A DNA stretch of 64,000 nt from Pseudomonas fluorescens (GTDB taxonomy: Bacteria; Pseudomonadota; Gammaproteobacteria; Pseudomonadales; Pseudomonadaceae). The notes beneath the pieces are model-generated. The model ran no database searches. It was given only the letters and a program-made list of their open reading frames with translations, and was not told where the DNA came from. The translations under genes and the position numbers were made by a program. Shown here piece after piece: positions 17,147-25,779 of the stretch (position 1 is its first letter; each line of letters begins with the position of its first letter). The stretch spans positions 186,001-250,000 of the forward strand of contig NZ_CABVHU010000008.1 of assembly GCF_902497855.1 (NCBI RefSeq). The letters are read 5' to 3'.

Positions 17147-18729
17147 CAGCGCGCCCCCCGCTCGAGTGCGATCGTTCGCGCACGTTGTGTCCGGGGAACC
17201 CTTTCAGTCTGCCCGGAGCGCTGCATTTTCCACGCCGCCCAGGCGAGGAACACACCGCTGCCCAGGCACGTCAGATCAACACCGGCCATGGCCCAGTCCC
17301 CCTGCGCCAACGTGACACCCAAGTGATAGGGGGTGGTAATGGCGTTCAACAGCGGCACCGCGCAAAACAGCAACGCGGCCAGTGCCAATTGATCGATCCA
17401 CGCCGCACGACCACGACGGAGCATGGCATGCAGCACGCTCAAGCCCCAGACGATGAAGAAACTGTTCACCTCCCAATCCGCGCGCCCGACCATGTCGACC
17501 GGCAACAAGCGATTGGCCCAGAAGAACGCCGCCACTGCAGCCACCAACCCCGACATGCTGGCGATGTTCAGCACTTCCACCAGCCGCAACTCGAACGGCA
17601 TCACCGCGCTTTTCGCATGTTTGAGCTGACGCTTGCCGAGCCAGATCACCAGCCCGGTGCCGATCATCGCCGTGCCTGCCAGCCCGCAAATGAAGTACAG
17701 CCAGCGCAAGACCGGGCCGGCGAAATGGCCCATGTGCAAACCGTAGAAGGCGCCGGAAATCGCCATAGGCAAAGGCTGTTGCGCGGTCGTGCCGAGCAAC
17801 TGGCCGGTGACGCCATTGAAGGTCAGCGCGCTGCCGAAGTCGTGGACCACGCGGTCGGCGCCATCACGGAAAAGCACGACCGTGGCATTCGCATCACCCG
17901 GATTATTGACCGTCAGCCGCCCCACCCCACCGCCCGACCATTGTTCGCGGGCCTGTTCCAGCAGTGGCGCCATCGCTGTCAGCTGACCCGGTTTACCCGT
18001 GGGCTCAGGCGTATTGGCGGCCGGAAATACCTCATCGTAAAACACCCGGACATCGCCCTTGTACGAGGCAAGGATGCTTGCCGGCATCACCATCGACATG
18101 AAAATCACCAGGCTGCTGTAGGTGATCATCAGGTGGAACGGCAACACCAGCACGCCCACGGCGTTGTGCCCGTCGAGCCAGGAACGCTGGCCTTTGCGCG
18201 GGCGAAAGGTGAAGAAGTCCTTGAAAATTTTCTTGTGGGTGATGATCCCGCTGATCAACGCGACGAACATCACCATGGCCGCGATGGTCGACAACCAGCG
18301 CCCCCACGGATACGGCATCTGCAGCTGGAAATGGAAGCGATAGAAGAAATCGCCGCCCCTGGTTTCCCGGCCCTGCACTTCGGCACCGGTTTGCGGGTCG
18401 AGGAGTTTCTCGGTGAATTGACCCCGCTCGCCACGCTTGGCCGGAGTTTGCTGCCACCGCACCGAAAGGCCGGGTTCCCGTGCATCGGGCAGATCGATAA
18501 GCCAGCGCGAAGCACCGGCGGCGTGTTGCTGCAGATAGTCCTGGGCCAGCGTCAGGCTGGCCTCGGAGCTAACGGATCGGGCGGGAATTTCCGGCTGCAT
18601 CCAGTGACTGATCTCGTCCTTGAAATAGGCCAGGGTGCCGGTCAGGAAAATGGCAAACAGCAGCCAGCCGAAGATCAGCCCGGCCCAGGTGTGCAGCCAG
18701 GCCATGGCCTGACGAAAGCCCTCTTTCAT
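17146..18729 (-). CDS. PepSY domain inner-membrane protein, putative siderophore-iron reductase
   Basis: A 527-residue PepSY-associated transmembrane protein (PiuB/FoxB-like). The N-terminal helix has the typical LHTWAGLIFGWLLFAIFLTG; further helices lie near 190-215, 245-270, 335-375 and at the C-terminus, with a large periplasmic PepSY-containing region between. Conserved histidines in the helices (LHTW, HNAVG, HLMITY, GLHMGHFAG) are candidate haem ligands. FoxB-type relatives reduce iron in imported siderophores in the periplasm. It starts in an ATGA overlap with the DUF3649 stop and ends in one with DUF3325. Confidence 0.88.
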   Translation of the reverse strand: MKEGFRQAMAWLHTWAGLIFGWLLFAIFLTGTLAYFKDEISHWMQPEIPARSVSSEASLTLAQDYLQQHAAGASRWLIDLPDAREPGLSVRWQQTPAKRGERGQFTEKLLDPQTGAEVQGRETRGGDFFYRFHFQLQMPYPWGRWLSTIAAMVMFVALISGIITHKKIFKDFFTFRPRKGQRSWLDGHNAVGVLVLPFHLMITYSSLVIFMSMVMPASILASYKGDVRVFYDEVFPAANTPEPTGKPGQLTAMAPLLEQAREQWSGGGVGRLTVNNPGDANATVVLFRDGADRVVHDFGSALTFNGVTGQLLGTTAQQPLPMAISGAFYGLHMGHFAGPVLRWLYFICGLAGTAMIGTGLVIWLGKRQLKHAKSAVMPFELRLVEVLNIASMSGLVAAVAAFFWANRLLPVDMVGRADWEVNSFFIVWGLSVLHAMLRRGRAAWIDQLALAALLFCAVPLLNAITTPYHLGVTLAQGDWAMAGVDLTCLGSGVFLAWAAWKMQRSGQTERVPRTQRARTIALERGAR

Positions 18730-19025
18730 CAATGGCCCACCCAGTACGCCAGGCCCGACAACGCTGCCAGCACCAGGCTCGGCACGATCAGTCCCAGCCA
18801 GGCCTGCCATGCGCTGCGACAGGCAAAACACCACAGCACCGCGACGAGGTAGGCCAGAAACGAGGTCATCATCCCGATCACCACGGCTTCGGCGCGGGCC
18901 ATAGGCAACCACAGGCTCAGGCTGACACTGGCCAGCGCCGCCACGAGGTAACCGCCCAACACGGCGGCCAGCACCCGCGAAGTGACCGCCAGTCGATAGG
19001 AAACGGGGAGACTTTTGCCTTTCAT
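18729..19025 (-). CDS. DUF3649 family membrane protein, first gene of the iron operon
   Basis: A 98-residue protein with three hydrophobic helices (about 17-38, 44-68, 72-96), matching DUF3649. It heads the chain DUF3649, PepSY, DUF3325, sigma, FecR, whose members overlap or nearly touch, so all are probably made from one mRNA starting at the Fur box upstream. Function unknown apart from this association with siderophore uptake. Confidence 0.87.
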   Translation of the reverse strand: MKGKSLPVSYRLAVTSRVLAAVLGGYLVAALASVSLSLWLPMARAEAVVIGMMTSFLAYLVAVLWCFACRSAWQAWLGLIVPSLVLAALSGLAYWVGH

Positions 19026-19085
19026 GTTTCGACCTTGAAGCGAGGGTGGGATCGCGTGAAGTCACGGGACCTGCAAGGTCGCAAT

Positions 19086-19104
19086 ATTAATGATAAATAT
19101 TCTC
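19086..19104 (-). promoter_or_regulatory. Fur box upstream of the siderophore operon
   Basis: ATTAATGATAAATATTCTC matches 14 of 19 positions of the consensus GATAATGATAATCATTATC, with the central AATGATAA intact. It lies about 60 bases before the DUF3649 start, where a promoter is expected, in a locally AT-rich patch. It implies iron repression of the whole operon, including the sigma factor. Confidence 0.75.
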
Positions 19105-19200
19105 ATACGCAAAACAGATCCGATGAGATCGTCACTGTCGATCAGTGGATCCTGGGCGTTTTGAAAGACAAGTCACGATCATGCATGGCGCACAAACGCG

Positions 19201-19226
19201 AACGGGCCTGCATCAGCAGGCCCGTT
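19201..19226. terminator. Perfect hairpin, probable transcription or mRNA end
   Basis: AACGGGCCTGC and GCAGGCCCGTT form an 11-bp perfect stem with an ATCA loop. It lies 30 bases beyond the stop of the HPF/RaiA-like gene, which reads leftward into it. There is no clear T-tract on either side. Confidence 0.55.
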
Positions 19227-19256
19227 CTGTGTGGGACGGTAAAAGTGAATCAGGCT

Positions 19257-19664
19257 TCAGCCGTTTTGCGCAGCCTGTTCGTTCTCGAGAAACTCGTCTT
19301 CCAGCAGCGCATCGGCAGTTGGTCGCTCGAACGGCACCACGGCGGCACGCGGTTTGCCCCGCAGTTTGCCGAATAGATGTTCCAGCGCATGTTCGAGTTT
19401 TTCAGCCGCGCCATCGATGGCCAGTTCCAGGTTAGCGGCTTTATGGGTTACAGAAATCGGTTGGTGGCCTTTTGGCCGCGCTTCCAGCTGGCAGCGCATG
19501 TCGTGCGGTCCGGGCTTGTCGCCGTTTTCGTCCCGCAGGTGAACCTCGACACGGGTCAGGTCCTCTTCATAACGTTCGAGCGTGCTCTCAATGGTAGTAC
19601 GTACCCACTCCTCCAGTCGGATGCTGCTTTGAATATGGTTATCGCTGTTGACTTGGATTTGCAT
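19257..19664 (-). CDS. HPF/RaiA family ribosome-associated protein
   Basis: A 135-residue protein with the sigma-54 modulation/S30AE fold pattern: beta-strand MQIQVNSDNHI, helix with SIRLEEWVRTTIESTLERY, then the strand RVEVHLRDENGDKPG and a second helix (AANLELAIDGAAEKLEHALEHLFGKLRG). Such proteins bind the small ribosomal subunit and inhibit translation or dimerise ribosomes under stress. It is not the rpoN-linked hpf. It has an acidic C-terminal tail (about 115-135) and no operon partner. Confidence 0.85.
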   Translation of the reverse strand: MQIQVNSDNHIQSSIRLEEWVRTTIESTLERYEEDLTRVEVHLRDENGDKPGPHDMRCQLEARPKGHQPISVTHKAANLELAIDGAAEKLEHALEHLFGKLRGKPRAAVVPFERPTADALLEDEFLENEQAAQNG

Positions 19665-19877
19665 AGTTCATCCCTTATTTCAGCTAGCTCGCGAGAGGCA
19701 CATCGGCTGGCCCTTGGGCGTCATCACCGTGACCTCTTACTTACACAATCGGTGTGCGCGCGAAACAATTCAACCCCTGAATAAAGATAAATATGGATTT
19801 GCAAAAAAAGTCGGACAACCGGTAAAAGCGCTGCTAAGGTCGGGAGTTGGGTCGCGTCGCTCGATGTCCCGAACGGC

Positions 19878-20825
19878 TCACATCTGCCCCTCCCCCAGCG
19901 GGTGCAGGCTCCGAAACATCCCCGCCTCTTCCACCAGCCAGTCATGCACCGCACGCACGCCAGGATGACTCAACGCGCCCGGCGCATAGAGCAGCACGTA
20001 CCGTTTGTGATTGGGCACCGCCAGGCCAAACGGCACGATCAGCGTCCCGCGCTCCAGCTCATCGTTGAGCAGCGTTCGCCGCGCAATCGCCACGCCCATG
20101 CCGGCAATCGCCGCTTCGATGGTCAGGTGATTGCGATTGAAGGTATGCCCGCGCCGGACGTCCGCGCCTTCAAAACCGATGGCATTGAGATAGAACTCCC
20201 ATTCCGCGTACTCGTAGCTGCCGCGCCAGGCGGTGATGTCGTGCAGCAACGGAAAGTGCACCAGGCTCGCCGGGCCATGCAGCGGCGGACGGCCCCGCAA
20301 CAGGCTCGGGGCACACACCGGAAAGATCTGCTCGTCGAGCAAGGCTGTGGATAACAAGCCAGGATAACTGCCGTCGTTCAGGTCGATGGCCAGGTCGAAG
20401 TCGCCCTCGTGCAAGGGCACGCTGCTGTCCTCGGCCACCAGGCGCAATTGAACATCCGGGAAACGCTGCTGTAAACGCGGTAACCGCGGCGTCAACCACT
20501 TGCTCAGGAAGGAGGGGATCGAGCGCAGCCGCAAAATCCCGCTGATCATTCCCGCGTCCAGTCGGCGTAGCTCCGCATCGATGCTGCCGTAAGCCTCGTT
20601 GACGGTGATGGCCAGTCGCTGGCCTTCGGCGCTCAATTCCACACCGCGCGCGCGCCGATGGAACAGGCGAAAACCCAGCCGCTCTTCCAGCTGTCGGATT
20701 TGCTGACTGACCGCACCCGGCGTGATGTGCAGTTCTTCGGCGCATCGGGTGAACGACAAGTGCCGCGCGGCACAGGAAAACACGTGCAGCCAGACATAAG
20801 TCTGGGCGTGCAATTGACGACTCAT
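19878..20825 (-). CDS. LysR family regulator (GcvA/DsdC-like), divergent from sdaA
   Basis: A 315-residue LTTR with N-terminal helix-turn-helix (LSFTRCAEELHITPGAVSQQIRQLEERLGFRLFHR, the GcvA-type signature) and an effector domain. It is divergent from L-serine dehydratase and the serine permease across 135 bases, so it very probably controls serine uptake and deamination. P. aeruginosa and P. putida carry similar regulators next to serine-use genes. The effector (serine or glycine) is inferred. Confidence 0.88.
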   Translation of the reverse strand: MSRQLHAQTYVWLHVFSCAARHLSFTRCAEELHITPGAVSQQIRQLEERLGFRLFHRRARGVELSAEGQRLAITVNEAYGSIDAELRRLDAGMISGILRLRSIPSFLSKWLTPRLPRLQQRFPDVQLRLVAEDSSVPLHEGDFDLAIDLNDGSYPGLLSTALLDEQIFPVCAPSLLRGRPPLHGPASLVHFPLLHDITAWRGSYEYAEWEFYLNAIGFEGADVRRGHTFNRNHLTIEAAIAGMGVAIARRTLLNDELERGTLIVPFGLAVPNHKRYVLLYAPGALSHPGVRAVHDWLVEEAGMFRSLHPLGEGQM

Positions 20826-20960
20826 CGTTTAGTCCTGCTAAAGGCTGTCTTAGGAAGTTTCGTTGGTCATGTAGGACCGAGGGAGGCAGTATCACCGAGA
20901 TTGCGCTTGTCCTACAAAAATGGCAGCGATTTCTCCTCCATTGCTTGTATAGGCTTTAGC

Positions 20961-22337
20961 ATGGCTATCAGTGTTTTCGATCTTTTCAAAGTGGGCATCG
21001 GTCCCTCCAGTTCCCACACCGTCGGTCCGATGCGCGCCGCCGCGACCTTCGCCCAGGCTCTGATTGACCAGCGCCTACTGGACGACGTACGGCGGGTAGA
21101 AATCCGTCTTTATGGCTCCCTGTCGGCAACCGGCGTCGGTCACGCCACCGACCGCGCCTGTGTCATGGGCCTGATGGGCGAATGGCCGGACAGCATCGAC
21201 CCCGCGTCCATTGATAGCCGAATCCAGACCCTGCGCGAAACCGGCGAGCTAAACCTGGCCGGCAAAACCACCATCGCCTTCAGCTGGCAGCACGATCTCC
21301 TGCTGCTGGACGAAAGCCTGCCCTATCACCCCAACGCCATGTCCCTGAGCGCCTTCGGCGACACCGGTGAGCTGTGGGAACAAACCTATTACTCGATCGG
21401 CGGCGGTTTCATCATCGAGGCGGCCGAAGCCGAATCTGGCATCGCGCCGGCCAGCGATGTAGTGCTGCCGTACGATTTTTCCAGCGCCGCCGAACTGCTC
21501 AAGCTCTGCAACCAACATGGGTTGCGGGTTTCCGAGTTGATGATGGCCAATGAATTGGCCTGGCGCAGCGAAAGTGAAATCCGCCAGGGCCTGCTGCACA
21601 TCTGGTCGGTGATGCGCGAATGCGTAGAGCAAGGCTTGATTCACGAAGGCATCTTGCCCGGCGGTCTGAATGTGCCGCGTCGCGCGGCGAAACTGCATCG
21701 CAGCCTGTTGGAAATCGGCAAGCCGAATGTCATCACCTCGACCCTGTCCGCCATGGAGTGGGTCAACCTGTTCGCCCTCGCCGTGAACGAAGAAAACGCC
21801 GCCGGCGGACGCATGGTCACGGCACCGACCAACGGCGCGGCCGGGATCATCCCGGCGGTGCTGCACTATTACATGAAATTCAACCCGGACGCGTCGGACG
21901 ACGACGTGGTCGCGTTCTTTCTGGGCGCTGCTGCGGTCGGCATCCTTTGCAAGAAAAACGCGTCGATCTCCGGCGCCGAAGTCGGCTGCCAGGGCGAAGT
22001 CGGCTCAGCTTGCGCGATGGCCGCCGCCGGCCTGGCAGACGTGCTTGGCGCCACCCCGGAGCAACTGGAGAACGCCGCTGAAATCGGCCTGGAACACAAC
22101 CTCGGCCTGACCTGCGATCCGGTCGGCGGCCTGGTGCAGGTGCCCTGCATCGAGCGCAATGCAATCGCCGCGGTGAAGGCGATCAATGCCACGCAAATGG
22201 CCCTGCGCGGCGATGGCAAGCACTTCATTTCCCTGGACCGGGTGATCCGCACCATGCGCGATACCGGCGCCGACATGCATGACAAATACAAAGAGACTTC
22301 ACGGGGCGGTTTGGCGGTGAGCTGGGTGGAATGCTGA
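20961..22337 (+). CDS. sdaA: L-serine ammonia-lyase, iron-sulfur type
   Basis: L-serine dehydratase of 458 residues converting L-serine to pyruvate and ammonia. The N-terminal signature SVFDLFKVGIGPSSSHTVGP is at about 3-22, and the Fe-S cysteines lie in the segment CKKNASISGAEVGCQGEVG...C at about 330-350. The ATG giving MAISVFDLF is the standard start; the frame stays open upstream into the LysR gene. Single-chain type with beta and alpha parts fused. It is followed after 63 bases by the serine permease gene. Confidence 0.95.
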   Translation: MAISVFDLFKVGIGPSSSHTVGPMRAAATFAQALIDQRLLDDVRRVEIRLYGSLSATGVGHATDRACVMGLMGEWPDSIDPASIDSRIQTLRETGELNLAGKTTIAFSWQHDLLLLDESLPYHPNAMSLSAFGDTGELWEQTYYSIGGGFIIEAAEAESGIAPASDVVLPYDFSSAAELLKLCNQHGLRVSELMMANELAWRSESEIRQGLLHIWSVMRECVEQGLIHEGILPGGLNVPRRAAKLHRSLLEIGKPNVITSTLSAMEWVNLFALAVNEENAAGGRMVTAPTNGAAGIIPAVLHYYMKFNPDASDDDVVAFFLGAAAVGILCKKNASISGAEVGCQGEVGSACAMAAAGLADVLGATPEQLENAAEIGLEHNLGLTCDPVGGLVQVPCIERNAIAAVKAINATQMALRGDGKHFISLDRVIRTMRDTGADMHDKYKETSRGGLAVSWVEC

Positions 22338-22400
22338 GGCGCATTCCCTGACCGTCCGCAACGCGTGAGCCCGAGCAAGAACAATAACGAGGCCTGAACG

Positions 22401-23702
22401 ATGACCGATGTACGTACACCTGTTGCCGAAAATCCCGCTGTAGACCTGACACGCAATCGCGAAATAACCCACAAGGGCTGGAGCAAACACGACACCACCT
22501 GGATGCTCGGGCTCTACGGCACGGCCATCGGCGCCGGTACGCTGTTCCTGCCGATCAATGCCGGGGTCGGTGGTTTCTGGCCCTTGCTGATCCTGGCCGT
22601 CCTTGCGTTTCCGATGACCTTTTTCGCCCACCGTGGCCTGACCCGTTTCGTGTTGTCCGGCCGCTCCGGGGACATCACCGAAGTGGTGGAAGAGCACTTC
22701 GGCATCGGCGCCGGCAAGCTGATCACCCTGCTGTACTTCTTCGCCATCTTCCCGATCCTGCTGGTGTACAGCGTGGCGCTGACCAACACCCTGAGCAGTT
22801 TCATGGAGCATCAGTTGCACATCGCCCCGCCACCGCGGGCGATTCTGTCGCTGGGGTTGATCCTAGGCCTGATGGCCATCGTGCGTTGCGGCCAGGGTGT
22901 CATCGTCAAATGCATGAGCGTGCTGGTTTACCCGTTCGTTGCGGCGTTGTTGCTGCTCGGCCTGAGCCTGATCCCGAACTGGAACGGCGCCTTCTTCGCC
23001 ACCGCCAGTGAAGGCATGCCGCTGCCGATGTTCTTCCAGACGCTGTGGCTGGCGATCCCGGTGATGGTGTTCTCGTTCAACCACTCGCCGATCATTTCCG
23101 CCTTCGCCGTCGACCAGAAGCAACGCTACGGCGAACAGGCCGAGCGCAAGAGCAGCGGCATCCTGGCCATCGCCCACGGGATGATGGTCGTTACCGTGAT
23201 GTTCTTCTGCTTCAGCTGCGTGCTGGCGCTGTCCCCGGCCGACCTGGCTGCGGCGAAGGCACAGAACATCTCGATCCTGTCGTACCTGGCCAACCACTTC
23301 CAGACCCCGGTCATTGCTTACGCAGCGCCGCTGATTGCGCTGGTGGCAATCACCAAATCCTTCCTCGGCCATTACATCGGTGCCAGCGAAGGCTTCCAGG
23401 GCCTGATCGTGAAGAGCCTGCGCGGCCGTGGCCGGGTAATGTCGTCGAGCTGGCTGAACCGCGTGACGGCGCTGTTCATGATCCTCAGCTGCTGGGCCGT
23501 GGCGACCTTCAACCCGAGCATCCTGGGCATGATCGAAACCCTCGGCGGGCCGATCATCGCGTGCCTGTTGTTCCTGATGCCGATGTACGCCATCCGTCGC
23601 GTGCCGGCATTGCGCCAGTACTCGGGCCAGGTCTCGAACGTGTTCGTGGTGCTGATCGGTCTGATTGCACTGTCTGCGATCATTTATTCATTCATGCCCT
23701 GA
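22401..23702 (+). CDS. sdaC: Serine/threonine permease, HAAAP family
   Basis: A 433-residue hydroxy/aromatic amino acid permease with about eleven membrane helices. The N-terminal segment KGWSKHDTTWMLGLYGTAIGAGTLFLPI is characteristic of SdaC. Together with sdaA it forms an uptake-and-deaminate operon: serine enters by proton symport and is cut to pyruvate. A REP doublet follows the stop codon directly. Confidence 0.93.
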   Translation: MTDVRTPVAENPAVDLTRNREITHKGWSKHDTTWMLGLYGTAIGAGTLFLPINAGVGGFWPLLILAVLAFPMTFFAHRGLTRFVLSGRSGDITEVVEEHFGIGAGKLITLLYFFAIFPILLVYSVALTNTLSSFMEHQLHIAPPPRAILSLGLILGLMAIVRCGQGVIVKCMSVLVYPFVAALLLLGLSLIPNWNGAFFATASEGMPLPMFFQTLWLAIPVMVFSFNHSPIISAFAVDQKQRYGEQAERKSSGILAIAHGMMVVTVMFFCFSCVLALSPADLAAAKAQNISILSYLANHFQTPVIAYAAPLIALVAITKSFLGHYIGASEGFQGLIVKSLRGRGRVMSSSWLNRVTALFMILSCWAVATFNPSILGMIETLGGPIIACLLFLMPMYAIRRVPALRQYSGQVSNVFVVLIGLIALSAIIYSFMP

Positions 23703-23715
23703 AACGGGCAGCTCC

Positions 23716-23810
23716 CCTGTAGGAGCGAGGCTTGCCCGCGAAGAACGATAACGCGGTGTACCTGATGCACCGCGTTATCGTTCTTCGCGGGCAAGCCTCG
23801 CTCCTACAGG
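23716..23810. repeat. REP doublet
   Basis: Very regular inverted pair with core CCTGTAGGAGCGAGGCTTGC; the inner GAACGATAACGCGGTG is mirrored too, so the full 95 bases fold into one long hairpin downstream of sdaC. Confidence 0.92.
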
Positions 23811-23970
23811 AATCAACCAACAGTCCCCCGCCGCACTCATTGTCCGACAATGTTCCCGGCATGCCCCTTGCTTTGCTTCATGGCAATGGAATGCCAATGG
23901 TCCGGTGTTGCGAACCAATCCGATCCCGGCCGGTCAACAACTGCACGTTCAAATCAGGCGGTGACGCATC

Positions 23971-24288
23971 ATGGACAATCCCTTTCAGCTCATTACCGAT
24001 GCCTTTGCACCGGATTACCAGATCAACCTGAGCATTCAGGGGCTGGACGGCAGCATCATGCTGACCCTGTCCAACAACGGCCACGTGGTCGCCAAACGGA
24101 TGATCAGCACCGAACAACGCAATGACCCCAAGCGCCTCAAACGCCTGGTGGAAAGCATTCAGTTCGGCATTGCCATCGAACAGGGCCACAGCGCCGTCGC
24201 CATCCTCGAAGCCATGACCGACGGCGACAATCGCAACCTGCCGCCACCCACGGTCAAAAGCCACGGCCGGCCGGCCATGGGGCTTTAG
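23971..24288 (+). CDS. DUF3509 family protein
   Basis: A 105-residue Pseudomonas protein with the DUF3509 pattern: MDNPFQLITDAF, beta strands (YQINLSIQGLDGSIMLTLSN) and the RLVESIQFGIAIEQG helix. No signal peptide, membrane helix or catalytic motif was seen. It ends tail-to-tail with psiE, the stop codons overlapping by 4 bases. Function unknown. Confidence 0.82.
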   Translation: MDNPFQLITDAFAPDYQINLSIQGLDGSIMLTLSNNGHVVAKRMISTEQRNDPKRLKRLVESIQFGIAIEQGHSAVAILEAMTDGDNRNLPPPTVKSHGRPAMGL

Positions 24289-24785
24289 ATCTCGCCCTTC
24301 TCCACTTCGGGATGTTCACCGGAACCCGCACCGATCTTGCGCTGCGGGTGCTCGATCTTCACCGAAGGGAATTGCGACGAGGCATACCGCACCACCAGGA
24401 TCGAAAACGCCAGCAGCAAAATCCCGCCGCACAGGTAGATGATCCCCACGTCCGGCGGATTGTGGTGCGAGACGTTGGAGATCAGCAGCCGCGTCAGCGC
24501 GGTGATCGCCACATAGATCAGGAAGCGCACCGGCATGTGGTTGGTCTTGAAGTAAATCCCGACCATCGCCCCCAGCTCCAGGTAGATGAACAGCAGCAAG
24601 ATGTCATCGATCTTGATGTGCCCTTCTTCGAGCATCCCCAGAAACTCCATCACCGCCGCCCACGCGGTCACCGCACCGATGGCGAACAGCGCCAGGTAGT
24701 GGAAGGTTTCGACAAACAGGTTGCCCAGGGACTCGGCCAGTTGGTGCACGTTCTGCCGCAGCTTCTCGGCCCAGTTGATTTTCAC
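24285..24785 (-). CDS. psiE: PsiE family phosphate-starvation-inducible membrane protein
   Basis: A 166-residue inner-membrane protein with four helices (about 22-48, 58-78, 85-103, 112-135), preceded by an amphipathic N-terminus, and the PsiE pattern LLLFIYLELGAMVGIYFKTNHMPVRFLIYVAITALTR. In E. coli psiE is induced by phosphate starvation under PhoB; no clear pho box was identified here. The biochemical role is unknown. It appears monocistronic. Confidence 0.85.
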   Translation of the reverse strand: MKINWAEKLRQNVHQLAESLGNLFVETFHYLALFAIGAVTAWAAVMEFLGMLEEGHIKIDDILLLFIYLELGAMVGIYFKTNHMPVRFLIYVAITALTRLLISNVSHHNPPDVGIIYLCGGILLLAFSILVVRYASSQFPSVKIEHPQRKIGAGSGEHPEVEKGEI

Positions 24786-25047
24786 GATGATTCTTCCTTA
24801 GCTCGGTTCGAGCGGATGATGCGGGTTGGACGTGACGGTTGTTCTGCATGCAGAAAAAAGGCCAGGGATGTTGGGTGAGATGATGGCTGCGTGAAACGAG
24901 GCACGTCTGTGGTGTCTGGACGGACGCCTTCGCTGTAGGAGCGAGGCTTGCCCGCGAACCGCTTGACGCGGTTTACCTGAAAAACCCTGAATCCGGTCTA
25001 AATTGAAAAGCTACTACCCAAAGCGACAGGATTCGCTTATCCTTTCG
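24786..25047. other. Intergenic region between psiE and yebG
   Basis: It contains a single unpaired REP half with core CGCTGTAGGAGCGAGGCTTGCCCGCG near 24934-24958, and otherwise no gene or clear structure until the LexA site. The psiE promoter must lie at its left end and the yebG promoter at its right end. Confidence 0.6.
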
Positions 25048-25063
25048 CTGTATATAGATACAG
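25048..25063 (+). promoter_or_regulatory. LexA (SOS) box of yebG
   Basis: CTGTATATAGATACAG is a perfect match to CTGT-N8-ACAG, a 16-base palindromic LexA site, and lies 45 bases before the yebG start. It predicts DNA-damage induction. Confidence 0.9.
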
Positions 25064-25107
25064 TAGTCGATACAGACAACTTAATGTGAAGGCATGTGAG
25101 GTGGTGA

Positions 25108-25491
25108 ATGGCCGTCGAAGTGGTATACCGCAGCAGCCGAGATCTGGAGCGTTTGTTCATGGATAAAGCCGAAGCTGACCGTCATGACAAAATGCTCGAA
25201 CTGGCTGAGTTGCTGGCCGAGGTGTTGCAAAAAGCCGTTCCGTCCCTGACTGAACAGCAAGTGGAAGAAGCCGGGATCTACATGGCGAAAAATCGCGACG
25301 TGTTCGCCAAGGCGTTCAAGAGCCAGCCGGATGCGTTGTCCGAATTGCTGAATGCGCCTGCTGAAGTCGCTGAGCCTGTCGAAGTGACTGCACCTGTTAA
25401 AGCGGTAGCACCTGTTGAAGCGACTGCACCGGCCGACGTGCCGAGCGCTGCGCCGACCAAGCCAGCCAAAGCTGCCAAGACGCCGAAGTAA
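25108..25491 (+). CDS. yebG: YebG family SOS-inducible protein
   Basis: A 127-residue YebG homologue: start MAVEVVYRSS, then DKAEADRHDKMLELAELLAEVLQK and the helix AGIYMAKNRDVFAKAFK. The tail from about residue 85 is an Ala/Pro/Val/Lys-rich low-complexity extension with a repeating APV(E/K) pattern, longer than in E. coli YebG (about 96 residues). A perfect LexA box lies upstream. YebG is a non-essential DNA-damage-induced protein of unclear mechanism. Confidence 0.87.
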   Translation: MAVEVVYRSSRDLERLFMDKAEADRHDKMLELAELLAEVLQKAVPSLTEQQVEEAGIYMAKNRDVFAKAFKSQPDALSELLNAPAEVAEPVEVTAPVKAVAPVEATAPADVPSAAPTKPAKAAKTPK

Positions 25492-25510
25492 GCAGCGCCC
25501 GAATTGAATA

Positions 25511-25541
25511 GGCCCTGAGTCGAATGGCTCAGGGCCTTTTT
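25511..25541 (+). terminator. Rho-independent terminator of yebG
   Basis: GGCCCTGAG and CTCAGGGCC make a 9-bp perfect stem with an 8-base loop, followed by TTTTTAA, 20 bases past the yebG stop. Confidence 0.93.
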
Positions 25542-25600
25542 AATGTCCGAAAATCAAAAGATCGTCTGTACCCTGTCTTGAGCCTGCAGCGCCCATGACG

Positions 25601-25760
25601 ACGCCTTCGCCGGCAAGCCGGCTCCTACAAGGGTGGCGTTTCTCACAAAGCAGCGGTATGCAGGTGATCATGTAGGAGCTGGCTTGCCAGCGAAGACGTC
25701 CTCTGGGGAGATGCAAGGCTCAAGGCCGCCTTCGCCGGCAAGCCGGCTCCTACAGGGGGC
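25601..25760. repeat. Three REP elements
   Basis: CGCCTTCGCCGGCAAGCCGGCTCCTACA at 25602, the inverted subtype TGTAGGAGCTGGCTTGCCAG near 25671, and a second CCTTCGCCGGCAAGCCGGCT copy near 25728. They lie between yebG and the 3' end of the dehydrogenase gene. Two subtypes are mixed, so the middle element pairs imperfectly with either neighbour. Confidence 0.85.
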
Positions 25761-25779
25761 TTTTTCCATCATTCAGCGG

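Noticed and set aside
19705..19877. A possible riboswitch or gene between the HPF-like protein and the LysR gene
   Set aside because: Only a short AT-rich patch and no conserved structure or frame was seen.
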